Below are positions 7,938 to 17,722 of a DNA stretch of 64,000 nucleotides, piece by piece (the stretch's first letter is position 1; every line of letters starts with the position of its first letter). Both the position numbers and the translations under genes were made by a program. The stretch lies in the IMG/VR virus record IMGVR_UViG_3300033553_000478, positions 1 through 64,000 of that record; one strand, given 5' to 3'. This DNA is from a virus. The notes below the pieces were generated by a model. The model made no database searches and had not been told where the DNA came from. It was given only the letters and a program-made list of their open reading frames with translations.

Positions 7938-10900
7938 TTATACCGCGTTTGAAATTCTTAATGAAACTACATTACCTACAACAGAAACAGTGGCGGTACT
8001 GCCTACTGCCCCATTTAAAACTGCCGTTGCATCAACAGCTCTTATCGTCTTTCCTGAACTTGCTAAAAATGTAATCGCTCCTGTTCCCTCCTTTTGATAA
8101 CTCGCCACAAAATTTGCGGTGGCTCCTACTGTGATATTAATTGCATTTGTACTGTTGGCTATAAGCACGTTCTTTCCATTCTGTGAATATCCTCCATCGC
8201 TTAATGTTTCAGAAGTAAAAGAAGTAGTAGTGGTCTTGGTTACTTGTGTTGGTTCTGCTACTGTAGCTGAGGGGGTATCAATCCATTCTATTGCACCACC
8301 AGCTAAAGTGCGTGGCATCTTTCCTGCTGTAGTAGGAGTAACCCACTTTGTTAAATGATTAAGAACATTCTGCCCGTTGGTTGTTACCCAAGTTGAAGCG
8401 TTGTCATACGCTGTTTTTAATGCTGTGGTGAAAATAGCTGTGATGCTATCCAACTTATCTTTATAAGCTGTAGTAAATTCTTCAGTTCCAGCATTACTTA
8501 AATACTTTGTACGAATGCTTTCTGCTGTTTCTCCGGCAATAGTTCCTGTAGAAGAAACCCATCCTTCCTGGGCATCCCATATATATCTCTTAGCTGGTAC
8601 TCCTGCTCCTGCATCAACATCAGCATACCAACCCGCTTGACCAGATGGCCACGCAGTATTTAAAGCTGTAGTGTTTAAAAAGGTTCCTTTGAATTTGGTA
8701 CCTTCCATCGTAGCCAGCTTGTCTTTTTCAGCCTGGGTATAGTTAGTATCTGAAAGACCTTTTCCAGCCACCTTATCTACCTTCGTATCAAGTCCAGACT
8801 GCAATTGGGCTGGTGTCACATAATTACCTGTAGGTTGTGGAGCTGCTACGCCTCCGGATAATTTTATATTGTCCAGATAAAAACCATAACCGTTTTTAGT
8901 AGGAGCAAAAGTTAAGAACCTGATCTTAGTAACATTCACAATTAGTGAAGCTGGAATCTTGGCAATTAAATTTTGATAGGTACTGGTGTTCGCTAAATCA
9001 AACGTAGGATCATCCTGTAGATAAATAAATTGAAAAGAGCCCTGAGCATCTGTACCATGGAATTGAATTCTATGAGTAGGGTTTTTCATTCCTCCATAGC
9101 TTCCAGGCTTTTGCCTGAAATCATAAAGCATTCTTTCGTAATTGGCTATAGGGAATGGTGCGGCTGGTATAAATTCTACAGCATCGTATAATTGAAGGTT
9201 TGTACCTTCAATTACTTTAGTGCCTAAAGAAGGAATAGTTTGAGCAGCCAGATTAAATCTGGTACTTGATGCCGGATAATTTGAAGTATTAAATTCTCCG
9301 CCGGCTACCTGAGTATTTTCATTATAGACTAAAGCAGAAGTTACTCCCGAAGGTTGAGTAGTAGCAGCTTCTATAATTATAAAAGTACCTTCAATTTGAG
9401 TGGTAGGATCTATCGCTGCCTTAATCGGGTTTGCTGCTGGTCCTTCCGTAAGAGCCAAAATATCTCCAGTATCGGTTAAAGCATATACAATGATCGTATC
9501 ATTAGTAGCATCAGCCGGACCGTGATTAAACCTCTTTTTTAAAGTAAATGTATTTCCATTTATAATCCAGGAAGCTGTAACATCATATTCGTGGTTTTGA
9601 ACGTGAGCTACATCAATACTAAAAACTTTGTTTTCAAGTGATGTATTACCACCTCCCAATAAAGCTACATTTAAAAATGGACGCAGATCAGTACCTATTG
9701 TAAGTGCGTTATTTGGATCCCAGGAAACCTGACTATCACCTTTAATATTTACAATATCATCATCACCAGTAATGTGATAAACTTTATTGAACATATATGA
9801 TTCAACAAATCTGTTCGCTCCAAAATATCCTTTGGCAGTTACTATTCTTGGATTCTGAAGGAAATAACTTAAAGTAGCCGGATCATATTCATAGGTTTCA
9901 TAATATGCTCCATGATCCCAGAAAATATAATCTATCAATCCTGTAAAGACGATATCTGAAAAGTAAGCATCCTGTTGAGATTTTGCAGCAAAAGCTACTT
10001 TACTTGCTACTTTAAAATCCTGAAGCGTAGGATAATCATCAAGATTTACATTAAGGATTGTATTGTTATCTAAAATTTCACTTCCAAATTGACTTGTTTT
10101 GATTACATAATTATTGAAAGTTCTTACAATAGATACTCTTGTTGGACCATTAGTGTTCCATCCTCCTGCAGATCCTGGAGCAATTGGAGCAAGTGGAGTT
10201 GCATCTATAATTACCTCTTCAGTCATTTGACTAAAGTTTCTTACCAAGGCATAATTATACTTTCCTTGACCAGATAATGTAGCCATTGTTCTAACTACCG
10301 AAAGAGTATGCTCATAACCGGTAACAGGATCTACCCAAAAACCGATAACAAGTGCCATCCAATCATCATCACTGTTTGGAGAACTGAATGTGGCTTCAAA
10401 AGTATAATTAGAAAATTCCCTTGGAGAAAGGAAACCTGTATAAGGATCGTAATTCTTAGATAAGAATATACGATCGTTTACAGAGTCATAACCCCAAGCT
10501 GTTCTATTGTAAAATTCATCTGCAGTAAGTAACTGAGAAGGAATATTGATATCGGTGTTTAAAGCCGGGAAATATGGTGGAGATACATATTGTGATGGAG
10601 CGTGTTTACCATTATGGTGAGAAAACATTTGCCAGCTTTTAAATACTTCTTCAAGATTTACAGCTGCAGTAGAAGCTACTACATATTCTTTTTCAGTTTG
10701 AACGATAACACCTCTACGCATCATCCAATCTGGAACAACTTCATTGGTTCCCTCTTCAGTAATATAATAGATCTGATCTTTCCTTCCAGGAGGAAGAATC
10801 TGTCCAAGTGAGGGGAGATTTATTAAGTCATTATAATTATTTGTAATTGCTACTTTTGACAGATTCAATATCAAAGTATCTCCCTGAAACAGATCTACGG

Positions 10901-11948
10901 AACCATCAGGATTAACTACGGCAGAATTTTGATATTGTGCAAAGCTTACTTCGTGAACAGTATTATCTGTTTCAACCAGGAATAAAATATTTGGATCCAC
11001 AAGATCCCAATAGAAATCATCAATATTTATATCGGTATCTGCAGGAAGTAATGGAGTAAGGTTCAAGGAAACTTCCTGAACGATACCAGCTTCATTTTGG
11101 TACTTCCAGATTATAGTGTTTGGATTGACAGGATCTATTACAGGCTGTACTAAAGCTGTAAGTGTTTCAAATATCTGCTGAGCGTTTACCGCAGCAATAG
11201 CTTTCCTGTTAGGGTAAGTGTTGAGGTCTTCTACATTTACTACAGCTTCAGCTGCTACTTCCCAACTTTGAGTAAGTTCAATATTATCTGACCTTCTTAT
11301 TACAGCTGTCCGTGTAGTTCCTACCGTTGAAACTGTAAATCCAGAAATATATACATCACCTGCTTCTGGGGCCGGGGCTGCAGTAGTAAGAATATAATTT
11401 GGTTTCAGGTTTACATTCTCCCATGGAAGAAGTGAAAATATAGCTTCATTACTTTCAAGTCCGGACTGAGTAGAAGTAACTGTAAATTTAAACTGCAGAT
11501 CTTCTTCTCTTATTCCTGTTCCGTGAATAGCTATAAGATCGCTGAGGTTATTGGGATCCAGAAAAACTAAAACTCCTTGCCAGTTATCAATAAGCCTTCT
11601 TCCAAGGGCAAGCTGTTCTGCTATAATAGCATCAATGCTTTGAGTGAATTCGTAAAGTACGCCATTGTGGATGGCGTACTTATCTTCGAGAACTATCCCT
11701 ACATTTTGAGCTGTGATCGCATTGAAAGTATCTCCAATGTTTAAAAGAATTTCACCTCCCTGCAGCAGTGGCAAATAAGGAAGACTTATTAATTTCACTA
11801 ATCCCGGGTTTCCTTTCATAGGATCCACGAACATATTAGTGAACGAGTCAGAATTAAACTGGAAAACTTGAGTGTTTAACAGTTTTGAATTTCCTTTTAC
11901 TGAAGGTCTGTATATACTACCCTGCGATATCGCGTTTAATTTTGCCAT
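7938..11948 (-). CDS. Large tail appendage or fibre protein, 1336 aa
   Basis: The largest complete gene in the late block. The N-terminal 100 residues (FQFNSDSFTNMFVDPMKG) may be the attachment domain. The middle (about 450-960) contains jelly-roll-like carbohydrate-binding segments. The stretch near 1080-1200 (NYTQAEKDKLATMEG, WDAQEGWVSSTG, TAYKDKLDSI) is typical of Bacteroidota phage fibre shaft or tip connectors, and the C-terminus is small-residue-rich beta structure. No enzyme motif was recognised. It precedes the LamG adhesin, likely as a fibre-tip pair. Confidence 0.75.
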   Translation of the reverse strand: MAKLNAISQGSIYRPSVKGNSKLLNTQVFQFNSDSFTNMFVDPMKGNPGLVKLISLPYLPLLQGGEILLNIGDTFNAITAQNVGIVLEDKYAIHNGVLYEFTQSIDAIIAEQLALGRRLIDNWQGVLVFLDPNNLSDLIAIHGTGIREEDLQFKFTVTSTQSGLESNEAIFSLLPWENVNLKPNYILTTAAPAPEAGDVYISGFTVSTVGTTRTAVIRRSDNIELTQSWEVAAEAVVNVEDLNTYPNRKAIAAVNAQQIFETLTALVQPVIDPVNPNTIIWKYQNEAGIVQEVSLNLTPLLPADTDINIDDFYWDLVDPNILFLVETDNTVHEVSFAQYQNSAVVNPDGSVDLFQGDTLILNLSKVAITNNYNDLINLPSLGQILPPGRKDQIYYITEEGTNEVVPDWMMRRGVIVQTEKEYVVASTAAVNLEEVFKSWQMFSHHNGKHAPSQYVSPPYFPALNTDINIPSQLLTADEFYNRTAWGYDSVNDRIFLSKNYDPYTGFLSPREFSNYTFEATFSSPNSDDDWMALVIGFWVDPVTGYEHTLSVVRTMATLSGQGKYNYALVRNFSQMTEEVIIDATPLAPIAPGSAGGWNTNGPTRVSIVRTFNNYVIKTSQFGSEILDNNTILNVNLDDYPTLQDFKVASKVAFAAKSQQDAYFSDIVFTGLIDYIFWDHGAYYETYEYDPATLSYFLQNPRIVTAKGYFGANRFVESYMFNKVYHITGDDDIVNIKGDSQVSWDPNNALTIGTDLRPFLNVALLGGGNTSLENKVFSIDVAHVQNHEYDVTASWIINGNTFTLKKRFNHGPADATNDTIIVYALTDTGDILALTEGPAANPIKAAIDPTTQIEGTFIIIEAATTQPSGVTSALVYNENTQVAGGEFNTSNYPASSTRFNLAAQTIPSLGTKVIEGTNLQLYDAVEFIPAAPFPIANYERMLYDFRQKPGSYGGMKNPTHRIQFHGTDAQGSFQFIYLQDDPTFDLANTSTYQNLIAKIPASLIVNVTKIRFLTFAPTKNGYGFYLDNIKLSGGVAAPQPTGNYVTPAQLQSGLDTKVDKVAGKGLSDTNYTQAEKDKLATMEGTKFKGTFLNTTALNTAWPSGQAGWYADVDAGAGVPAKRYIWDAQEGWVSSTGTIAGETAESIRTKYLSNAGTEEFTTAYKDKLDSITAIFTTALKTAYDNASTWVTTNGQNVLNHLTKWVTPTTAGKMPRTLAGGAIEWIDTPSATVAEPTQVTKTTTTSFTSETLSDGGYSQNGKNVLIANSTNAINITVGATANFVASYQKEGTGAITFLASSGKTIRAVDATAVLNGAVGSTATVSVVGNVVSLRISNAV

Positions 11949-11949
11949 T

Positions 11950-13146
11950 TTAATTTACCCAATTACCGTTAACAGAATCCCTTACTGAGAAGTACAATAC
12001 ATCGTGATTGAAGTCGCTCTCATTCCAGGCTATATGAATTAATTCTCCAGCATCGAAATTTGCTTTGAATAGAATTTCTCCGAATTCAAGTTCGATGCCC
12101 ACTTCTTTCCCTTGATAGAACCATTTCCCTTTATTATCGAATTTCAATCCATCCAATCTCACTGCATCCATAAGATCATTCTCAGTATCGTTGTAAGGTG
12201 CCGGAGCTCCTTCAACAAACATTGCCCAAGTGATAGGAGTAGTGAATCCAGATGTAGTGTAGAAAGTGATATCGTCGATTGTTGGGGGTTGATTAACTGG
12301 TTCAGTTGGATCTGTAGGATCAGTTGGCTCATTAGGATCAACTACGATAGGTGGTTCGTAAGAACCATTACCATCTGTACCTCCGCCACCATCACCAGAA
12401 CCACCTCCACCGGGTGCGCCTGTAGCTGGTCCTGTATATCCTCCGCCACCGCCAGTAGTTCCTCCAGGATCTACCACAGAAGTAAGAATGCTTTCAGGGA
12501 CTTCACAGAAACATCTTTCTGTTTCAGAATAAAGTAAAGTGTCTCTGGAAGACCAACGAAGCATTGAAGCAGCTCTGGACCATTCCTCTATTGTAGATGG
12601 CCAGAAATCATCACCACGAGCTTCACCTATTCGATCATGGTAATACTCTTCCATATCTTTATAAGTGGCTCGGCTTCCTTTGTCGTTGAACCTCTTTGCT
12701 CGATATAAATACATAGATACTCCTGAGGCGACAGCCTCGAAGTGGTTTTCCGTGGTAACCGGGTTTCCTTCTCCATCAGTCAGTAGGGTGTAATAAAGCA
12801 GTGAAAAACCAGTAATTTTATGACCTTTGCAAAAGAACATCCAGTTTCCTTGTATACGGTAATCTCCGGGGCAGACCTGATCCTCTTGGCACATTCCTAT
12901 TGCTTCAAGGTGGACCACATCATTTGGAAGTTTTAATTTGTATTGATAGCCATCAAAAAGAATTGTTCCGGCTTCTACTGAATATTTAACCCGGCGAAGT
13001 AATACACTTCCACCGTACCCTATCTCGTGCTCAACTCTATAGATCAGTCGGCGAATTTTGGGGAGTAAATTTCTAAGGCTGGTTATTCCGGTATCGTCTT
13101 TAATTCGTTCCAGAATATTTTCAAAAGGCACTATGTTAGAGTACAT
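11950..13146 (-). CDS. Neck or tail-stabilisation protein with Gly/Pro linker and C-terminal Ig-like domain
   Basis: Residues 1-215 look like a podovirus head-tail adaptor or ring component (helical start, beta-rich centre, then ATYKDMEEYYHDRIGEARGD). A very flexible Gly-rich linker follows (about 228-262), then a Pro/Thr/Asp repeat (PTDPTDPTEP), and a C-terminal beta domain of about 110 residues. The linker-tethered domain probably projects from the neck. It overlaps the upstream 180-aa gene by 16 bp. Confidence 0.65.
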   Translation of the reverse strand: MYSNIVPFENILERIKDDTGITSLRNLLPKIRRLIYRVEHEIGYGGSVLLRRVKYSVEAGTILFDGYQYKLKLPNDVVHLEAIGMCQEDQVCPGDYRIQGNWMFFCKGHKITGFSLLYYTLLTDGEGNPVTTENHFEAVASGVSMYLYRAKRFNDKGSRATYKDMEEYYHDRIGEARGDDFWPSTIEEWSRAASMLRWSSRDTLLYSETERCFCEVPESILTSVVDPGGTTGGGGGYTGPATGAPGGGGSGDGGGGTDGNGSYEPPIVVDPNEPTDPTDPTEPVNQPPTIDDITFYTTSGFTTPITWAMFVEGAPAPYNDTENDLMDAVRLDGLKFDNKGKWFYQGKEVGIELEFGEILFKANFDAGELIHIAWNESDFNHDVLYFSVRDSVNGNWVN

Positions 13147-13673
13147 AAATAGAGGGTTTTATTATCCTTCGCCTTCCTAAGTTCCTGGTTAAAGATAGGT
13201 AAAAGATCCTTGTTAAAATTATTAACATAAACTTTTTCGATATCAGGTATTCTATTGGACGAACCGGTTAATTTTTTGATTGAAACGAGATAGTACATTT
13301 TCATACTTGGCCTAACAAACCAGAAGAGTCCGAGAGCATTATTACCTCCGGAAATTCTCTTTTCAGATTTTCCTTTGGCCATAAATCTTACCCATTTTGG
13401 ATATGTTACTTTTTTCATAAAACCACCCAAAGGAAAGTATATTGGAAATGGCTTCATATAGAAATCCCAGAAGTACAATTTCAGATACTCCAGGACAATT
13501 TTTTTATATAGGGAAAGTGAAACAGGTTTAGGCCTTTTGCGTTTGGTCTTTTCCCCAACGCAAAAAAGAGAAGGGGCGTACCTTCTCTTTTCGTGCTCGA
13601 ATTTTTCATACAAAGCTCCGATGTTGATTACCTCAACTTCAGAACTCCTGGCTTGTATCTTGTGCCTTCGCAT
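13131..13673 (-). CDS. Conserved-looking neck-region protein of unknown function, 180 aa
   Basis: Basic, aromatic-rich protein with segments YFPLGGFMKKVTYPKW and NALGLFWFVRPSMKMYYLVS. No membrane segment. The gene overlaps both neighbours (35 bp upstream, 16 bp downstream), which argues that it is real and translationally coupled. Genomic position between neck proteins suggests a virion assembly role. Confidence 0.65.
   Translation of the reverse strand: MRRHKIQARSSEVEVINIGALYEKFEHEKRRYAPSLFCVGEKTKRKRPKPVSLSLYKKIVLEYLKLYFWDFYMKPFPIYFPLGGFMKKVTYPKWVRFMAKGKSEKRISGGNNALGLFWFVRPSMKMYYLVSIKKLTGSSNRIPDIEKVYVNNFNKDLLPIFNQELRKAKDNKTLYLCTLT
13562..13591 (-). terminator. Intragenic terminator-like hairpin in the 180-aa gene
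   Basis: An 11-bp perfect stem (13564-13574 with 13581-13591) and 6-nt loop is followed on the minus strand by six T residues. It lies within coding sequence, so it may attenuate downstream neck and tail expression or be chance in an AAG/GAG-rich segment. Confidence 0.4.
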
Positions 13674-14349
13674 CGTTTCTTAGATCTGCTGTTTCATCAG
13701 ATTTTACTCTAAGAAACAAGTTAAACTCTCTGGCATTCACAGAATTTATCAAGTCCTCTACTAATTCGTCTGGGAGGGGGTAGGGGGAGCTGGTAAAATC
13801 ATAACCTGGTTCATCATCCGGATCTACTAAAACTGCCTGAACATTTATAGGGATTGTAGATTCAATGGCTACATTTCCTAAAAGGTTCACTACAGTATTC
13901 AATTCAGATCCTTCAAAATTATCAAGTTGGTTCGGTTGGTTTAACCCGGGGGAAAGTACCATATGATTATTTATAAATTTAATCAATGGGTGATGGCGGT
14001 TAAACCTATCTTTTCTGGCATTACGCCAAGATTCAGAATTTACTACAGAAACAGGGTAGCCTTGAATATCTACCATAAATCCAAAGTTATCTCTGAACCG
14101 GTGTGTTTTTGGTAACATAGGAGATAGAAACTCCCCTTCAGCTTTAGCAGTAAAGGGAATGGCACCCAAGTACTGGAAAACCTCATCAGGGAGTTCTGCT
14201 CCTTCAGTATATGATCTAAATAGCAATTTCCCTCGGTGTATCCGAAGGAATGCTCTAAGTAATCTTTCATTTGCCGGATCGTCCTGGTTGAATTCTCCAC
14301 CGCGAACTATATCCCAGATGCTATAAATGATATCTTCTTCCGTTCTCAT
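13639..14349 (-). CDS. Putative head-tail connector or ring protein, 236 aa
   Basis: Starts MRTEEDIIYSIWDIVRGGEF, a helical opening common in podovirus neck proteins, then a mixed beta domain. Start codon overlaps the stop of the 215-aa gene by one base. Located between capsid genes and the appendage protein, where crAss-like phages carry ring and adaptor proteins. Assignment is by synteny. Confidence 0.6.
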   Translation of the reverse strand: MRTEEDIIYSIWDIVRGGEFNQDDPANERLLRAFLRIHRGKLLFRSYTEGAELPDEVFQYLGAIPFTAKAEGEFLSPMLPKTHRFRDNFGFMVDIQGYPVSVVNSESWRNARKDRFNRHHPLIKFINNHMVLSPGLNQPNQLDNFEGSELNTVVNLLGNVAIESTIPINVQAVLVDPDDEPGYDFTSSPYPLPDELVEDLINSVNAREFNLFLRVKSDETADLRNDAKAQDTSQEF

Positions 14350-14996
14350 TATTTGCTAAATTTTCTAAAAGCTTCCTGCAGCTGATAGTTGGATTGTGTT
14401 CTTTGATCTCCAGTGCTGTTAAACAATCTGGTAACAACGCTCAGCATAATCTTTTCAATAGCTTCGTCCGGAAGGTTTACGACTCTCACTTCTTTATTGG
14501 CCACAGTTGCAAAACTTGGCTTTTTACAATAAGTGATCTTTAAAAATTCAGGAATGTTACCTGTCCCGGAGTCTATCTGGAACAGGTTGTTTTCCTGCAA
14601 AATAATTGGGTAGTGTTTAGTTGGCCTTTTATTGGGATTTAATACAGCCGCACTATATTCACCGTGTCTAAGTAGGTCAGCTCTCCTGCAGCGAGTGTTA
14701 TCGTCATAAAGGACATCATAGCTCACTAATCGGAAATACTTCAAAGGAAGGGCTGCAATCCATCGTGTGGCATCATTAGGATCCTTAGCGATAGGCAGCT
14801 TCCCATTCGTAATAAGTGGCCGAATATCATCGACCACCTCTTGCGTTTTTTCAATTTCTTTCACTCTCTCTGCTACAAAGTCCAGAGTACAAGTATGAAA
14901 GTAGTTCAATAAAACCGGCAACGGGAAATAGTCGGAACCCATTTTGTCGGTAAATTGCTTTAATTTACGATCGACTTCTGATAGCTTATAGTCCAT
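14349..14996 (-). CDS. Putative head-tail connector or ring protein, 215 aa
   Basis: Opens with a helical segment (KLSEVDRKLKQFTDKMGSDY) and a mixed beta region. It contains LPLKYFRLVSYDVLYDD and a C-terminal helix (LPDEAIEKIMLSVVTRLF), a layout seen in phage adaptor proteins that dock on the portal. Translationally coupled to the following 236-aa gene. No enzyme motif. Confidence 0.6.
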   Translation of the reverse strand: MDYKLSEVDRKLKQFTDKMGSDYFPLPVLLNYFHTCTLDFVAERVKEIEKTQEVVDDIRPLITNGKLPIAKDPNDATRWIAALPLKYFRLVSYDVLYDDNTRCRRADLLRHGEYSAAVLNPNKRPTKHYPIILQENNLFQIDSGTGNIPEFLKITYCKKPSFATVANKEVRVVNLPDEAIEKIMLSVVTRLFNSTGDQRTQSNYQLQEAFRKFSK

Positions 14997-15026
14997 TGCC
15001 GGAGTATTAGGGGGATAGGGGGTTTA

Positions 15027-15854
15027 TTAAATTTCAGATTTCAGTTTCTTATACAGCTGGCTGGATAGCTCAGCATAAAATTCTGGATCATTTTTAAAGA
15101 AACCTATAATGCTATCAAAAGAAATTCCAAGGCCATTTCCATTGTAACGGTACATACCATCACTTACAGAAACAATACCTGTTCTAACCATTTCTTTGAT
15201 CTCATAAGTGTACTTGGCATTCTCGATATTATCAAGGATCCTGTTCACTTCTTTAGCATTATCGTAAGAAGATCTTACGTGGTTTTTCAACTTACTACGA
15301 AGCTTGGAAATTTCAATCTCCGGCTTAGTGATCAGTCTTTCATCACGGTAATCTAAATGCAATGCAGATAATATGAATCTCAGCTTTTCAAGGCTGAAAG
15401 CTCCTTTACCTGAATCGTCAGCAATCTTACCGATTAATTTATCGATGTAGTCTTCTTCTACAAGATCTACAACACTTTGATGGTCTAAATTCACAAGGGT
15501 AATCCTTGGGTTTTTGTCCTTACGTTCAAAATATCTGCTATCAGCTTTTGTTTGTTCCTGTAGAACTCCAACCAGTGGATGCCCTACAAGGAAATCTATG
15601 ATAAGCCTGTGAGAAGGATTTCTGGAGTCAAGATTGGTTACTTGCTTTTCGATCATATAACCGGCAAGTCTTTGACCATTCACGTTAACCAGGCATCGTT
15701 CTTTTAATGTGATTGCATCGGGATAATCACCTAACATACGGCCGCTGAAACCTTCAACGCCTAAGTCATTAACCAATGTGTACTTTAATTGCCAAATACC
15801 ATCAATGAGCCCTTCCGCTTTCATTACTGGTACATACTTTTCTGTTGTTTCCAT
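15027..15854 (-). CDS. Hypothetical virion-associated protein, 275 aa
   Basis: Soluble, mixed alpha/beta protein without membrane or signal segments. A segment near 180-215 (EIEISKLRSKLKNHVRSSYD) is probably a long helix. It is the first gene after the strong terminator that follows the major capsid gene, so it needs read-through or its own promoter. A head accessory or neck function is plausible; not recognised. Confidence 0.65.
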   Translation of the reverse strand: METTEKYVPVMKAEGLIDGIWQLKYTLVNDLGVEGFSGRMLGDYPDAITLKERCLVNVNGQRLAGYMIEKQVTNLDSRNPSHRLIIDFLVGHPLVGVLQEQTKADSRYFERKDKNPRITLVNLDHQSVVDLVEEDYIDKLIGKIADDSGKGAFSLEKLRFILSALHLDYRDERLITKPEIEISKLRSKLKNHVRSSYDNAKEVNRILDNIENAKYTYEIKEMVRTGIVSVSDGMYRYNGNGLGISFDSIIGFFKNDPEFYAELSSQLYKKLKSEI

Positions 15855-15871
15855 ATACTGATTTGAATAAT

Positions 15872-15901
15872 AAAAAGGCTACCCGCGTAGTGCGGGTAGC
15901 C
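15872..15901 (-). terminator. Intrinsic terminator after the major capsid gene
   Basis: Perfect 10-bp GC-rich stem (15877-15886 with 15892-15901), 5-nt loop, then five T residues on the minus strand. It lies 10 bp beyond the capsid stop codon. A textbook Rho-independent terminator. Confidence 0.88.
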
Positions 15902-15911
15902 TAAATTTAAC

Positions 15912-17585
15912 TTAGAAAGTGAATGATGTTGCTTTTTGAGTAGCAAGTGTATGACCTACAAGGTCTCCACCAGCCCAAGCTGCAGACGCTTTCAAGATAC
16001 CACAAGAGCGAGTATCGTAAAGAACTGCCATAAGCTCAGAAAGCATATGGATAGAACATCCATCAAAACCAGAAGAGGCAGAGTTACCATTCTCATTAGC
16101 TGGGTTGAAAGAAGTCATACCGTCTACAAACTTACGTTTGAAGCCTCTGTCTTGACGAGAGAATACTTCAAAGTTTGGCACACCATCCACAGGAGTAGTG
16201 TTCAAGATGTAGATGTTTCCAGTACCTACCAATCCACCATTTGTTGGGTATAACCCTGGGTGGTTGAATAGTTCGTCTTCGATAAGTACAAACTTGTTTC
16301 CAAGGTACTCATAGGTAGTCACTTCGAAACCAAGAGTCATGTTCTGACCAGTAGTAACGTTGTAAACAATGTTAGACGCTCCACCAGCGGTAGAGTCATA
16401 CTGCATCAACTTTTTCATACCGGCATCAAAAGCAGTACGGCCGATACGGTCAGTAATTGCTAAAAATGTGTTTCCGGAAGAACCTTCAGGAGATCTTACC
16501 GCCAATGTGTTGGTGATAGCCTCGATCATTGTATGAGCCAAACCGTTGTTTGGGTTATAATCGAAAGTGGCGTTATCCTGAATTTCAGGAATCCAACCGT
16601 TTCCGATTACCGGCGCAGCAATACCAGACTCTTGTTGGAATCCATCAAGAGTAAGTTTGTTGGTACCGTAATTCTCATACCAAGCGTGAGAGCTTGGATC
16701 CATAGAAGAACGAGAGAATCTAAGAGCCTGCTCATTCAACATTCTGAAGATACGCTCACCTCTTAAAACTTCAGCGAATTCCCAAGCAGAGTTGGACTGA
16801 TCACCACCGTTGTAGATGTTAGCGATTTTCTGCTTCTGAGCAGAACCTGTCATTGTAAGGGTGTAACGAGTAATGAAAGAGTAGTTAATTCTCCATTTGT
16901 TTCTCGCAGTCCTTTGGTAACCTTTCAAAGATCCCTCTCCGAAAGCAGAACCACCTTCACCGAAAACTACACCATTGGCGAAGTCTGTTTCAGCAAAAAG
17001 GGCCTTGTTACCGATAGTCTTACCATCGTACACGAAGTGATCTCCAGTACTGGCTTTTCTACCTGGACGGGTGATGATCACGTTCAAACCAAGACCGTTT
17101 CCTAATGGAATCTTGTCGTTAGGGTTGTACTTATCACCGAAAATACCATTCACTGGATCGTGCTGAACAGAAACAGATATCAAAGTATCAGTCTCAATAG
17201 TCAACGCTGTTTTCCCATTTGCATAGGTAACTCCAGCTAAGGCCGTCATGTTAGGAGTCGGGTTTGCTCCGTCGTGCCATCCACCTACAACCGCTTTACC
17301 AAAAGAGTATGCCGGTAGGATATCCATACCTTCATAAGAAATTCGGTAAGCATTGTCGTTGATAGAAGTGTCGGAATTCGACTTCTTCATTTTTCCTTTT
17401 CTTACTCCCTGGTTCACACGTCCAGTGTAATACATCCAAGATTGGAACTTGTTGTATTTTTTGAAAAGGTCGAAAGACTTTCTTTCGATTTCGAAGTGTT
17501 TCTTCATCAACGTGGTCAATGAATTAGCTTCAGTGTGGATTTGAGGGTTGAAACGCTCTTCAGCGCCTCTTAATAGTAATCCCAT
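15912..17585 (-). CDS. Major capsid protein
   Basis: The 557-aa product directly follows the scaffold and portal genes. An N-terminal helical arm (about 10-70) leads into a long beta/alpha body, and the end (FEVFSRQDRGFKRKFVDGM, FDGCSIHMLSELMAVLYD) is of the style seen in HK97-fold capsid proteins of crAss-like phages. Soluble, no membrane segment. It has its own candidate promoter, a 5' inverted repeat and a strong terminator, consistent with very high late expression. Identification is by position and size; the fold is inferred. Confidence 0.8.
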   Translation of the reverse strand: MGLLLRGAEERFNPQIHTEANSLTTLMKKHFEIERKSFDLFKKYNKFQSWMYYTGRVNQGVRKGKMKKSNSDTSINDNAYRISYEGMDILPAYSFGKAVVGGWHDGANPTPNMTALAGVTYANGKTALTIETDTLISVSVQHDPVNGIFGDKYNPNDKIPLGNGLGLNVIITRPGRKASTGDHFVYDGKTIGNKALFAETDFANGVVFGEGGSAFGEGSLKGYQRTARNKWRINYSFITRYTLTMTGSAQKQKIANIYNGGDQSNSAWEFAEVLRGERIFRMLNEQALRFSRSSMDPSSHAWYENYGTNKLTLDGFQQESGIAAPVIGNGWIPEIQDNATFDYNPNNGLAHTMIEAITNTLAVRSPEGSSGNTFLAITDRIGRTAFDAGMKKLMQYDSTAGGASNIVYNVTTGQNMTLGFEVTTYEYLGNKFVLIEDELFNHPGLYPTNGGLVGTGNIYILNTTPVDGVPNFEVFSRQDRGFKRKFVDGMTSFNPANENGNSASSGFDGCSIHMLSELMAVLYDTRSCGILKASAAWAGGDLVGHTLATQKATSFTF

Positions 17586-17588
17586 TTT

Positions 17589-17631
17589 TTAAAGATTTTT
17601 TGTTGTTAAATTGTTTTTCAAAAATCTTTAA
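17589..17631 (-). promoter_or_regulatory. Inverted repeat in the leader of the major capsid gene
   Basis: A perfect 12-bp inverted repeat (17589-17600 with 17620-17631, core AAAGATTTTT) begins 3 bp upstream of the capsid start codon with a 19-nt loop. In the mRNA it would form an A/U-rich hairpin abutting the AUG and could control ribosome access or mRNA stability. Confidence 0.55.
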
Positions 17632-17714
17632 CCTCATTACCATTGGGCTGTTCAGTTAAAGGGGGGCAATATGACTTTGGCTTCTGTGTCGTTGGCTCTT
17701 CCACCATTATCGGG

Positions 17715-17722
17715 CAAACTTA
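17715..17722 (-). promoter_or_regulatory. Candidate promoter -7 element for the major capsid gene
   Basis: The minus strand reads TAAGTTTG, matching the Bacteroidota -7 consensus TAnnTTTG. It overlaps the scaffold stop codon and would give a leader of about 125 nt. No clear -33 TTTG is present at the standard spacing. Confidence 0.4.

Noticed and set aside
15936-17105. Plus-strand ORFs opposite the major capsid gene
   Set aside because: Shadows of a long, well-supported gene.
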